From Bradyrhizobium lupini (GTDB lineage Bacteria; Pseudomonadota; Alphaproteobacteria; Rhizobiales; Xanthobacteraceae), in assembly GCF_040939785.1 (NCBI RefSeq), contig NZ_CP162553.1, forward strand, positions 6,777,001 to 6,841,000: a DNA stretch of 64,000 nucleotides, given 5' to 3'. Shown one piece after another: positions 55,036 through 63,671 of this stretch (its first letter is position 1; each line of letters starts with the position of its first letter). Both the position numbers and the translations under genes were made by a program. Under the pieces are notes generated by a model that made no database searches, was not told the origin of the DNA, and saw only the letters and a list, made by a program, of their open reading frames with translations.

Positions 55036-55676
55036 ACCGAGCAATCCGTCAGATGATCAACACGAATGTGGTACTTCGCCATTAGCTCGCGGCCGAGCTG
55101 TTCCTGATTCTTTGCTGGTGACCATCCGGTGTCGAACACCGCCTCGCGCGGGCGCAGTGCTTTCTCGGGCGCTCGGTGGCAATCGATGCACCATTGCATG
55201 GTCAGGGGCGCCGCTTGGCGCATCAGTGGCATCTGATCGACCGCGCCGTGGCAGCTTGTGCATCCAACCCCTTTCGCGACATGTATTGAATGGTCGAAGT
55301 AGACGTAGTCGGGGAGTTTGTTCACCCGCTGCCAGGCGATTGGCTCATCCTTCGCCAGGCTCGCACGCACCGGGGCGAGCATGCCTGCGTTTGTCCAAAG
55401 CTGGGAGTGGCAGGTCATGCACGTCTCGGTCGGTGGCAGCCCGGCGAAGCGCGCCTTTTCGACCGAGGTGTGACAGTAGCGGCAATCAAGCCCCAAGCCG
55501 CCGACGTGATGCTGATGGCTGAACGGAATCGGCTGGTTGCGCGTCACATCTTGTCCAGTCGCGTAAGGCGAGCTCATGATACCGTAGGCTAACCCGACCA
55601 AAAGGATCGGGGCGGCGCCGCACGAGGCCAGGAGCACCTTCGCGATCGTGTCAGCGCCTGGGCGGAAAATCTGCAT
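55023..55676 (-). CDS. actA: alternative complex III subunit ActA (pentaheme cytochrome c)
   Basis: This 217-residue protein starts at ATG 55676 (MQIFRPGADTIAKVLLASCG). An N-terminal membrane anchor precedes a periplasmic domain with five CXXCH heme sites: CRYCH, CMTCH, CTSCH, CIDCH and, at the very C-terminus, CSVCH. Five hemes is the usual number for ActA. It is the first gene of the operon, and the promoter should lie in the 55677-55780 region. The last codons overlap the start of actB by 13 bases. Confidence 0.92.
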   Translation of the reverse strand: MQIFRPGADTIAKVLLASCGAAPILLVGLAYGIMSSPYATGQDVTRNQPIPFSHQHHVGGLGLDCRYCHTSVEKARFAGLPPTETCMTCHSQLWTNAGMLAPVRASLAKDEPIAWQRVNKLPDYVYFDHSIHVAKGVGCTSCHGAVDQMPLMRQAAPLTMQWCIDCHRAPEKALRPREAVFDTGWSPAKNQEQLGRELMAKYHIRVDHLTDCSVCHR

Positions 55677-56608
55677 GCACCTGGCTCTGTCGGCGGCTTC
55701 TCATCGCCAATCCCGTTCATTGGTCAATCTCGGTTTAGGGCTGCTGGTGCCGAACTCTGCGCTCGGCCTGCTTACGTCGCCGTGAGCGTTCGTGAGCGCG
55801 CTTACTGTCGGTACGCAAGGTGGCCGAAGAAAAGGTGTGATGGATCCATCTTCCAGCATGAAGCCCCCGAACGCGCTTCAGCCTGCGGCGGCCTGCGGCC
55901 GAAGCGACTGCTCAACGATTTGACCGCAGCTCTGTGCCTCCGGGGAATGCGAGGCGCTCAGAATCTTTGCGCGGTAGCGTACAAACGGAGTTCGCGGGCG
56001 CGGCCCATTCGGAAACTTGCCCGGCTGCTTCCGATGACACATCCCGAGCACATCAACAAGATCGCGGGCGAACGGCTTTCCTAGCTATTGCCACCCCTTC
56101 GCAACTGGGTGCCGAGCTTCTAGGTACCAGATAGGTGCCTACGTGCTCCTGGATGGTCGGGGCGACGCCGCGCGGAGTACAGCTTTTGGCAGAATGACCG
56201 CAAGCGCAGCCGCAGCAGCGGCGTTCGCAAGGTTCTGCAGCCTGCCGGAGGTTCGATGCGCCCAGCCGTTCTGCTGCGTCCGCACCGGCTCAGATGCTCG
56301 ACGTTGACTCCCAAATGGGTCCTGTCCAACCGGAGCGTCAGGCGCATCCTCCCCGGGCTGTCGGCCGGAAGCGGGGAGACGAGAATCCGGACGGAGGAAG
56401 CTCGGCCATTCGGGGTAGAGACTTTAATGCGTTGCTCCAGATCCAAAGTGCGTCCGAGGCTGTGGTTCCCAAACTTGCGGGTACGCTTTCGGAGGGCGGT
56501 GCTCTCTTGGCCCGGCAAATTCATTTCCTCGAGCGGCCCTCAGCGCCCGTTGAGATGGCCATTCATCTCTCGACGATGGCGTGGAACGCCAGCAGCAGCT
56601 GAGGGGCT
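55677..56608. other. divergent intergenic region upstream of actA
   Basis: About 930 bases have no gene that I can support. A minus-strand frame at 56120-56524 contains SVRILVSPLPADSPGRMRLT followed by LRLDRTHLGVNVEHL. This looks protein-like, but it has no ribosome binding site or known family. The operon promoter is expected in the first 150 bases. Confidence 0.4.
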
Positions 56609-57527
56609 TTGTGTGCTTTCGTGAAAGCTGGCTACGGGATCAACCTGAACGGAAAGGCAAATTGCAACGTCGAGGTGGTAAGCGCCGGTGGCCCCGGACT
56701 TGTGCGCAGGCTCATCTCCGTCGCGGCCGCCGTTTGGGCCAAGCTGGACGATCACAACATTTCGATCTTGTCTGCCGCCGTCGCCTTCTATTCCTTTCTC
56801 TCGATTTTCCCCGCCATTGCCGCGCTGGTGTCAGTCTACGGTCTCGTTGCCGACCCCAACGATATCGTGCGACAGCTCAATGCGCTCCAGATCATCCTGC
56901 CAGGTGAGGCGACTGCGCTCATTTCAGAACGATTGAAAGTGCTCGAGCAAGGCACGCATCCGCCCTTCGGCCTCGGGCTGATGGTCAGTGTAGGGATCTC
57001 GATCTGGAGTGCGCGTTACGCCACCGGGACGCTCATGACCGCCTTGAACGTGACTTACGCGGTTTCCGAGGAGCGTGGGCTTGTTGTCTTCAATGCCGTC
57101 GCTCTGTCGCTGACCGTGGCGTTGATCATCCTCGCAGGCGGCGCCGTGATCCTAATTGCGTTGATTCCCCTCCTGCTCAGCTACCTCCCAATTCCAGCCG
57201 GGTGGAGGGCTACGGCAATGTTGATCCGGTGGCCGCTGCTCGTGTGCATGATCATCGCGATTGTCGCTCGCTCTACCGCTACTCACCCAACAGGTCGAAG
57301 CCGACATGGGACCTTGCTTCGGCCGGCGGGCTCCTCGCTACGACCGGATTGATTGCCGGTTCTTGTGCATTCTCAACCTACGTGAACACGTCGCAGCCTA
57401 TCAAAAGACCTACGGATCGCTCGACGCAGTTGCCGTGTTGACGACATGGCTCTGGGTCGCAGCTTACTTCATCCTGGCGGGCGCCGAGCTCAACGCCCAG
57501 ATCGGAAGGGGGCTGACTCAGCGTTAG
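56609..57527 (+). pseudogene. YihY/BrkB-family membrane protein, frame broken twice
   Basis: The first frame starts at 56609 (GTG) and contains the family pattern: KLDDHNISILSAAVAFYSFL, SIFPAIAALVSVYGLVADPN and WSARYATGTLMTALNVTYAV. Adding one base near 57266-57273 continues into LYRYSPNRSKPTWDLASAGG. Adding one base near 57385 continues into VAAYQKTYGSLDAVAVLTTW and the typical end AGAELNAQIGRG. The corrected protein, about 306 residues with six helices, is normal for the family. Both breaks lose one base, but not in a clear homopolymer. Function: an envelope protein of uncertain role, sometimes annotated as a ribonuclease BN by mistake. Confidence 0.75.
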
Positions 57528-58866
57528 CCTTTGGCGTATCAAGACCCGACAGAGGCAAGATCTCTTCGGTGAATCGCCCCATCGGACCTGCCCGGACCAT
57601 CAGAGTAAACAGCTGATGTCGGCCTTCGACGTCCTCCCTGTCGCTGCGAGCGGCAATCAGGCGATGAGCGTCCGCAAGGACGAGGTCGGCGTGGCTGGAG
57701 AGCGCCGAGAGCCGGGCGGGATCGCGCTCGCAGCTTGCGACCTGGGTCATCACCTCGATCATCCGGATCGACACTGCAGGTTGCGCGCCTGCGCTTTGCC
57801 GGATCATATGGAACATCGTCCCGAGCAATTGATCGTATTGCACATGCGGCACCACCAGGACCGGCTGACTTCCTCGGATCGACACCCCTGATGGCAGATG
57901 CAGGGGCACAAGGTCGCACAGCGCCGCGCCGAGTCGATCCAGGACCGAGAGGGCGGTGTGCGGATCGTTGATGCCGGGGGAAAGAGCCCTCACCGCGACT
58001 TCGACAAGTTGGCGAACGGCAAAGCGCAGATCGGAAGCAATGCTGCTTGTTGCGCCCAGCGCCGTCGCATTCCGGATAGCCGCTTCGGCACCGTCGACGG
58101 GAGGGTTAACCAGAGCGACGGTCGCCCCCGGGAAAACATAGTCGCCGGGGCCGATCAACAGCCGAATGGTAACTCTATGCTTAGCCGCCCAGGTGGCCAG
58201 GCCCTCTTCGTCAAGATGTTGCAGATAACCGCGCCGCGAGTCCTTCAGGGGCAGGGAGCCGATCCAGTACTCGCCCGGAGGAGGTTTCGGCTGCGGATCC
58301 TTGACGGTTAGCTGGCGCATAGCGCCGCCGAGGTCTTCACTGACGAGTTCGACGACAGTTTCCACGTTGATCCGGCCGGCAACGTGACCGACGAAATAGA
58401 CGAGCATCGCCACACAAGCCAGAGCGAGCAGAATTCCAACGCTCAGTGATAGATGAGGGACGAAGCCGCCCTCGGGCTCCGTCCGAATGCTTCTCAGCAC
58501 CACGAGGGTATAGCAGAATGTGCCGAGCAGCATCCCGAGCGTGGCTTGATTGCCGCGATCGCGGACGAAATTGCGCAGGAGCCGCGGCCCCATCTGACCA
58601 GCAGCGAGAGACAAGGCGGCGATGGTAATGGAGAACACCGTTCCCGCGACGCCGATCGTCGCGCCGGCGACTGTGCCAAGCAGGGTACGCGCGCCCGTCG
58701 CGCCGCCATCGTACAACCAACCCTGCAGATTTGCGAGCGACACATTGCTCCGGTCGATGTGAACGAGAGCGAAGGCGCCGCTCAGGCTGCAAAGCACCAC
58801 GAGCATCGGGACCAGCCAGAATGTCTCGCCCAGATCAGCCAGCAGTTTTTCAGCGCGGGCAAGCAT
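57490..58866 (-). CDS. DUF2254 membrane protein
   Basis: This 458-residue protein starts at ATG 58866 (MLARAEKLLADLGETFWLVP). Four transmembrane helices lie in the first 165 residues (FWLVPMLVVLCSLSGAFALV, LGTVAGATIGVAGTVFSITI, GTFCYTLVVLRSIR and SVGILLALACVAMLVYFVGH). A large soluble part follows, with DLRFAVRQLVEVAVRALSPG and INDPHTALSVLDRLGAAL, the most conserved DUF2254 segment. The function is unknown. The 3' end overlaps the convergent YihY-type gene by 38 bases. Confidence 0.85.
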   Translation of the reverse strand: MLARAEKLLADLGETFWLVPMLVVLCSLSGAFALVHIDRSNVSLANLQGWLYDGGATGARTLLGTVAGATIGVAGTVFSITIAALSLAAGQMGPRLLRNFVRDRGNQATLGMLLGTFCYTLVVLRSIRTEPEGGFVPHLSLSVGILLALACVAMLVYFVGHVAGRINVETVVELVSEDLGGAMRQLTVKDPQPKPPPGEYWIGSLPLKDSRRGYLQHLDEEGLATWAAKHRVTIRLLIGPGDYVFPGATVALVNPPVDGAEAAIRNATALGATSSIASDLRFAVRQLVEVAVRALSPGINDPHTALSVLDRLGAALCDLVPLHLPSGVSIRGSQPVLVVPHVQYDQLLGTMFHMIRQSAGAQPAVSIRMIEVMTQVASCERDPARLSALSSHADLVLADAHRLIAARSDREDVEGRHQLFTLMVRAGPMGRFTEEILPLSGLDTPKANAESAPFRSGR

Positions 58867-58949
58867 GCTTTAAGCCGGCAAACCGAATCGACTTGGAAGC
58901 AACAGCCGGAAGGTGGAGCGGTTCCGCCGAACCGCTCCACCTCACACTA

Positions 58950-59708
58950 TTACCCGTTGCTTGGGTACTTGAACTCAGGCGCCGACTTCAACTGGTCGGC
59001 CGTCGTGTCCATCGTAGCGGTCCACTTCTTGGCCGCATGATCGAACTTCAAATTGATCGCCGAAGGTCGTACTGCAACGTAGTGGTCACCGATGCCCAGG
59101 AATCCTCCCACGGAAAGAATATAGCCGTCGATGCCGTTTTCATTCAGCGCAACATCCTTGATCGTGCCAATGTCCTGTTTCGAGTTGTTGTACACCTGCA
59201 GACCCACCAACTGCGAGCTCAGGCCGTCCTTGGGAGGCCCCGACGTGAAGGCCCCGCCGGGGTGATCCAAAGTCGCATTGGCGCTGCCGCTGGATGAGTT
59301 TGCGTCTGAGGAGTTCTTCTGCGCATTCGCCCCGATCGTTTTCACCTCGGCGAAAGTGTTGGGGCCAACGAACATCGTCACCGGATTTCCTGACCGATCT
59401 CTAGCCTCCACCAGGAACGACTGCGGCCGTACCTTTACGTCGGAGAAACCGGCCTGCTGCAAGTCGTTGACCATCTGCTGCCGAACGCTCGCCTCGCTAC
59501 TGTTTGACTGGATCGCGTCGGCCTTGTTTGTTCCCTTGTTGCTGGTGGTGCTGCCACCATCGGCGCGGTGGTCCACCGACTGGTTGGGAGGCGAGTTCTG
59601 CACAGCGCCATGATCCGCAGGACCGGTGGCTCGCGGTGCGTTTTGCGCCACCGCAACGGATGATACGCCAACAAGAAATGCCGCAGCCAAGAATGAGGTT
59701 GCCTTCAT
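58950..59708 (-). CDS. secreted PRC-barrel domain protein
   Basis: This 252-residue protein starts at ATG 59708 behind AAGGAG. A signal peptide (TSFLAAAFLVGVSSVAVA-QN) is followed by a Ser/Asn/Thr-rich linker. A first small domain (SEASVRQQMVNDLQQAGFSD, VKVRPQSFLVEARDRSGNPV) and a PRC-barrel (LVGLQVYNNSKQDIGTIKDV, LSVGGFLGIGDHYVAVR) follow. It resembles periplasmic stress-type proteins of rhizobia. It is intact and likely monocistronic. Confidence 0.8.
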   Translation of the reverse strand: MKATSFLAAAFLVGVSSVAVAQNAPRATGPADHGAVQNSPPNQSVDHRADGGSTTSNKGTNKADAIQSNSSEASVRQQMVNDLQQAGFSDVKVRPQSFLVEARDRSGNPVTMFVGPNTFAEVKTIGANAQKNSSDANSSSGSANATLDHPGGAFTSGPPKDGLSSQLVGLQVYNNSKQDIGTIKDVALNENGIDGYILSVGGFLGIGDHYVAVRPSAINLKFDHAAKKWTATMDTTADQLKSAPEFKYPSNG

Positions 59709-59782
59709 AGGTAGATCTCCTTTTGCTCAAGTTTCGGATTTTTGACGTGCCGAACAGCGGGGTGCCGCGGGACACCTCCGGC

Positions 59783-60184
59783 CTAGGGACATGGGTGCCT
59801 GATGCCGTCGTAGCCCATGTAGGTCCCGGAGCTCGGGTCGTACGATTTGTACCGCTGGGAACAATACGTGTTGTTCTCAGCAGCTTGCGCCCGGCTATTG
59901 GCGAGGGCGCTTCCAATCGCCGCACCTGCCACAAAGCCGCCTACGGCTGGGCCCCAGCCCCGACCATAGCGGTGCCGGTATCCGTCCCGCCAATGATGCC
60001 AACCATGGCGGCGGTTATGCCTCCATTGAACCTTCACCAGATTGGCGTCGTTTTTGGCTGCTCCACTCGCCGTTATCATCGGCGCTGCCTGCATCGGCGC
60101 TGCCTGCGCCGCTCCAATCGGGACCGCCAGAGCCAGCACGGCAGCCGCGCCGCACCATTTATTCGAGTGATAACAAGTCTTCAT
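59783..60184 (-). CDS. BA14K-family secreted protein
   Basis: This 133-residue protein starts at ATG 60184 with AAGGAG upstream. A signal peptide (AAAVLALAVPIGAAQA-AP) is followed by a His/Arg/Trp/Gly-rich segment (WRHNRRHGWHHWRDGYRHRY). A glycine-zipper-like membrane segment (GGFVAGAAIGSALANS) leads to the BA14K end CSQRYKSYDPSSGTYMGYDG with two cysteines. Related proteins are immunoreactive lectin-like envelope proteins in Brucella and its relatives. Confidence 0.8.
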   Translation of the reverse strand: MKTCYHSNKWCGAAAVLALAVPIGAAQAAPMQAAPMITASGAAKNDANLVKVQWRHNRRHGWHHWRDGYRHRYGRGWGPAVGGFVAGAAIGSALANSRAQAAENNTYCSQRYKSYDPSSGTYMGYDGIRHPCP

Positions 60185-60678
60185 ACGCTCTGCTCCTTGC
60201 TGCATGCCATCAACGGAAATGCGCGAGCGGCGGTGCCGTTGCAGAGACACTCGGTACGGATGTGTACCTCAGTGCTGGCCGCAGTCGCTGCTGGCGCTGA
60301 GTGCAACTCTTGCGAAACGAGCTTCAGCTGCGAAACGAGCTTCGCCAGCCGTTGCGGAAGCGGACAAACTTTGCGCGAATTATTCGGCCGCGGCTTGATC
60401 ACCGCGATGACCAGTGACAGTCCTGCACCAACGTGAGGCCAAGGCATGTCTCCTTGTGGCGCAGAGTTCTCGGGTCAGGCAAGCGCTCGAATGCAGTGCT
60501 AGTCAGGAGTACGTTAGCGCACCCACCCTGTACCGTGGCAGGGCGTTTTGATCGGAACGCCCAAAATTCATGGCGATTGTCGCAGGGTAGGCCGACAGCG
60601 CTTTGCGAACGGTCGACCTCGATCTATCAGTCACGGAATTGGCATACCTGTCTGTGACGAAGCCGGTAGGAGCGTGGC
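60185..60678. other. intergenic region with a 15-bp direct repeat
   Basis: TGCGAAACGAGCTTC occurs at 60311-60325 and again at 60329-60343, an 18-bp period. No frame across it has a recognised family. The promoters of the divergent BA14K and DUF1328 genes should lie here. Confidence 0.5.
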
Positions 60679-60852
60679 ATGCTTAAGTGGGCGTTGATAT
60701 TTTTTCTAGTGTCAATTGTGGCAGGATTCTTGGGCTTCAGTGGAATCGCCGCTGGCGCATCCGCGATCGCCAAGTGGCTATTTTTCGCGGCCGTCGCGAT
60801 TTTCTTGATTTTCCTGGTCCTAGCCTTCGTGGCAGGTGAGGTGCTTCTCTAG
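60679..60852 (+). CDS. DUF1328 (YtjA-type) small membrane protein
   Basis: This 57-residue protein starts at ATG 60679 with TAGGAG 7 bases before it. It begins [20 protein letters not shown], then [20 protein letters not shown], and ends FVAGEVLL. Two transmembrane helices separated by [12 protein letters not shown] are the signature of DUF1328. These small inner-membrane proteins are often stress-related. The gene is intact although very short. Confidence 0.85.
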   Translation: MLKWALIFFLVSIVAGFLGFSGIAAGASAIAKWLFFAAVAIFLIFLVLAFVAGEVLL

Positions 60853-61070
60853 CTCTTGTTAGGGAGCGTCACGGCGGGCAAAGGCGATCCGTAGGTTCGG
60901 CGAACCAGCGGCCGCAGTTCGTCGTCAATCATCAACGTTCAAACCGAGGGGCTCGATAGCGATACGTGCCAGAGATTTGTGGCGTTTCAGGAGTCTGTCA
61001 CTACGGAACTCTGGCAAGCTCGCACGCGGTCGCTTCCGTTGAGAGCTCATAAGTCGTTGGAGAAGATGCC

Positions 61071-61445
61071 GTGTCCAGTAAGCAGATCGGAACTATAGCG
61101 GCCGGGATTATTGCTGCGTCCGTTGTGTTAGCGAGCTCGGAAGGAGCCAAAGCCCTGGAGTGCCCCACACCTCATCCGAACCACTCGGACTTGGCATTAC
61201 CTCAAACCCAAACGGAGATCAGATCTTATTCTAAGCTCATTGCCGCGCAGGGGGGGCGAGCAATACCTACCATCCTTTATGGGCTGAAGAGCCGCTATCC
61301 TCACGCGACCGACGCTGCGCTGACAAACTTCATGATCGGCTTGTTCTGTCCATTAATCAAAAACAATGCGGCGTTGTCGGAGGAGCAAAAGAGGCGCGCC
61401 CTGAAGGTGATCGCAAAGAAAATCTACGCCCGGATAGCCGAGTGA
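61071..61445 (+). CDS. secreted hypothetical protein
   Basis: This 124-residue protein starts at GTG 61071 behind GGAGAAG: SSKQIGTIAAGIIAASVVLA, then SSEGAKA-LECPTP, a Sec signal peptide. The mature part has two cysteines (ALECPTP and GLFCPLI) that could form a disulfide, and a helical middle, AIPTILYGLKSRYPHATDAA. It ends in a basic helix. It is probably periplasmic. The family is not recognised. Confidence 0.6.
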   Translation: MSSKQIGTIAAGIIAASVVLASSEGAKALECPTPHPNHSDLALPQTQTEIRSYSKLIAAQGGRAIPTILYGLKSRYPHATDAALTNFMIGLFCPLIKNNAALSEEQKRRALKVIAKKIYARIAE

Positions 61446-61872
61446 AGCTGTTGTTGTGGTACCCGACTGATGAGCGTTGGCGTATGCGATCGAGTGCCTG
61501 TTACTAGCCCTCGCGCAGCGACCCACCCTAAACGGGCACGACCGCACTGTGGTTAAATCGCCATGCTTGAAGACGCAGCAAAGGGGGCCGAGCAGCCTGT
61601 GCGGGTCCAGAGAGGCCAAAGCGCGGCGGCAGGAGCTAAGACGATAGCCAGAGAGAAGGGTTCTGAGCTGAACCCCGGCGGCAGTCTTTGGTTGGTCCGT
61701 TACCGCACAATGCACAGCGATAAGTCGGAACGCAAGATCCTGCGTTCATGTTGTTAGGTACCGCTGTTGTCGCTGCCGCGAAACTGTGGTGCGAGCTCCC
61801 ACGCACGCAGCTCCCTAGAACACTTCGCGTTCGAGATCCGCAGAGCGGGCCGTCAGAGCGACGAGAGGCAGA
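61446..61872. other. intergenic region, nothing assignable
   Basis: No supported frame. GAGAGG at about 61862 serves as the ribosome binding site for the next gene. The promoter presumably lies near 61700-61850. Confidence 0.4.
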
Positions 61873-63612
61873 ATGCACGACTCTGTCGAAATCAAACATG
61901 CGCGGGATGGAGCAATCAACGACACGCTGAGCTCGGCGGATGATCGGATCGTGCTTTCGAAATGGACGCCACCCCGTGAGGGCATCGTTCCGCACATCCG
62001 GCTCGGGAATCGATGGTTCAACGTTTTGTGGGTCATCCCACTCGGCGCTGCAGCATTAGTCCTCCTGATAGCCTTGGCGCAAAATCTTCGAGAGCTCTCA
62101 ACCGTCCAAAACTTCATCAGACGGTATCCAGGAATCGCGCAAAACGCACCCTCCGTCGATACTGGTTTTCCATGGTGGCTCCAGCTCCAGCATTTCTTGA
62201 ACATGCTCTTCATGATGTTGATCATGAGGGCGGGCATCCAGATACTGGCCGATCATCCTCGCCTGTATTGGAACAGGGATTGTACGCCAGGCACAGAGTG
62301 GTTCCGGTTTCAGCACCCCGTACCCAAGGATCGTATCTGGACCGCAAAGGACGATGCGGTGAGCCTTCCGGGCTGGCTCGGCATTCCCGGGCTGCGCCAC
62401 ACCATTGGCCTCGCCAGGTGGTGGCACTTCTCTGTTGATCTTCTTTGGGTGCTGAACGGCCTCGTCTTCTACGTCATGCTGTTCTCCACGGATCAGTGGC
62501 TGAGACTTGTGCCCCTGACGTGGGACGTCTTCCCGAACGCCCTCTCGACCGCCATCCAGTACGCCTCCCTGAACTTTCCGACGGAATCCAGCTGGACCCG
62601 CTATAATGGTCTGCAGCAGCTCAGCTACTTCGTGACGGTCTTCATAGCGGCGCCGGTTTCCATTGCGACAGGACTCCTGCAGGCTCCTGCGATTTCCAAC
62701 CGTCTAGGCTTGCTCGGGACCGTGCTCAACCGGCAGGTCGCCCGCTCGATACATTTTATCTCATTCACCTGGTTTGTCTTCTTCATCCTCGCGCACGGGA
62801 TAATGGTTTTTATCACTGGGTTGCGGGAAAATACCAACCACATGTTCGCTGGGGTGAAGAGCCAGCACTGGGTCGGATTTCCGCTGTTCCTGCTGGCGCT
62901 CATTTTGGTGGGCTTGGCTTGGTGGGCCGCTTCGCCGTTCACGGTCAAGCACGCCCGTCTGGTGCAAAAGACAGGGCGTCTAATGGTCGGCTGGATAAAG
63001 GCCGTCGCGGAGTGGTGGGCACCGACCGCGGAGTTGCGCAAATCTGACATATCGCCGCATTTCTGGCCGAACGGCACTATGCCCAACTCCGCCGAATACG
63101 AACGTCTGCTCAAAGGCAAGTTTCGCGACTATCGCTTGCGGGTCGGCGGGCTAGTGGAGACTAGCCGGGAATTCTCGCTGGCCGATCTCAAGCGGATGCC
63201 GAAGCAGAAACAGATCACCACCCATTTCTGCATCCAAGGATGGTCGGGCGTGGCCGAGTGGGGCGGCGTGCGCATGAGCGATATCCTTGATGCGGTGAAG
63301 CCCTTTCCAGAGGCTCGCTACGCCGTCTTCTACTCGCTCGCGGACGGCTCTGACGGAGGCCGCTACTACGACGTCCACGAGATGTTCAACATGCGTCACC
63401 GGCTGACAATCCTGGCCTACGAAATGAACGGTCATGCGCTCAGTGTGCTGCACGGCGCGCCGCTGCGGCTCCGGTGTGAGAACGAACTGGGCTTCAAGAT
63501 GGTCAAATGGATCGAAGCCATAGAGTTCGTACGCGAGTTTAGCGATCTCGGCGCCGGACAGGGCGGTTACAACGAGGATCATGAATTCTACGGCTACCGA
63601 ATGCCGATTTGA
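61873..63612 (+). CDS. membrane b-type cytochrome fused to a sulfite-oxidase-type molybdopterin domain
   Basis: This 579-residue protein has an N-terminal half with about six transmembrane helices and histidines placed as in cytochrome b561-type heme-b proteins: LQHFLNMLFMMLIMRAGI, RWWHFSVDLLWVLNG, SIHFISFTWFVFFILAHGIM. From about residue 410 a sulfite-oxidase/MsrP-like molybdopterin domain follows: FSLADLKRMPKQKQITTHFC, IQGWSGVAEWGGVRMSDIL (with the Cys that would bind Mo) and APLRLRCENELGFKMVKWIE. It would connect a Mo-centre reaction with the quinone pool through heme b. The substrate is unknown. The start is ATG 61873 behind GAGAGG. Confidence 0.8.
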   Translation: MHDSVEIKHARDGAINDTLSSADDRIVLSKWTPPREGIVPHIRLGNRWFNVLWVIPLGAAALVLLIALAQNLRELSTVQNFIRRYPGIAQNAPSVDTGFPWWLQLQHFLNMLFMMLIMRAGIQILADHPRLYWNRDCTPGTEWFRFQHPVPKDRIWTAKDDAVSLPGWLGIPGLRHTIGLARWWHFSVDLLWVLNGLVFYVMLFSTDQWLRLVPLTWDVFPNALSTAIQYASLNFPTESSWTRYNGLQQLSYFVTVFIAAPVSIATGLLQAPAISNRLGLLGTVLNRQVARSIHFISFTWFVFFILAHGIMVFITGLRENTNHMFAGVKSQHWVGFPLFLLALILVGLAWWAASPFTVKHARLVQKTGRLMVGWIKAVAEWWAPTAELRKSDISPHFWPNGTMPNSAEYERLLKGKFRDYRLRVGGLVETSREFSLADLKRMPKQKQITTHFCIQGWSGVAEWGGVRMSDILDAVKPFPEARYAVFYSLADGSDGGRYYDVHEMFNMRHRLTILAYEMNGHALSVLHGAPLRLRCENELGFKMVKWIEAIEFVREFSDLGAGQGGYNEDHEFYGYRMPI

Positions 63613-63671
63613 AACCGGACGCTTCCGTCCTCGGCCGGCTGCGACCACAGAAGAGAAACGTGAGGAAACGA

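Noticed and set aside
60204..60398. Small + frame with a repeated AKRASAAKRAS segment
   Set aside because: The amino-acid repeat only reflects the 15-bp DNA repeat at 60311-60343; no Shine-Dalgarno and no natural composition elsewhere.
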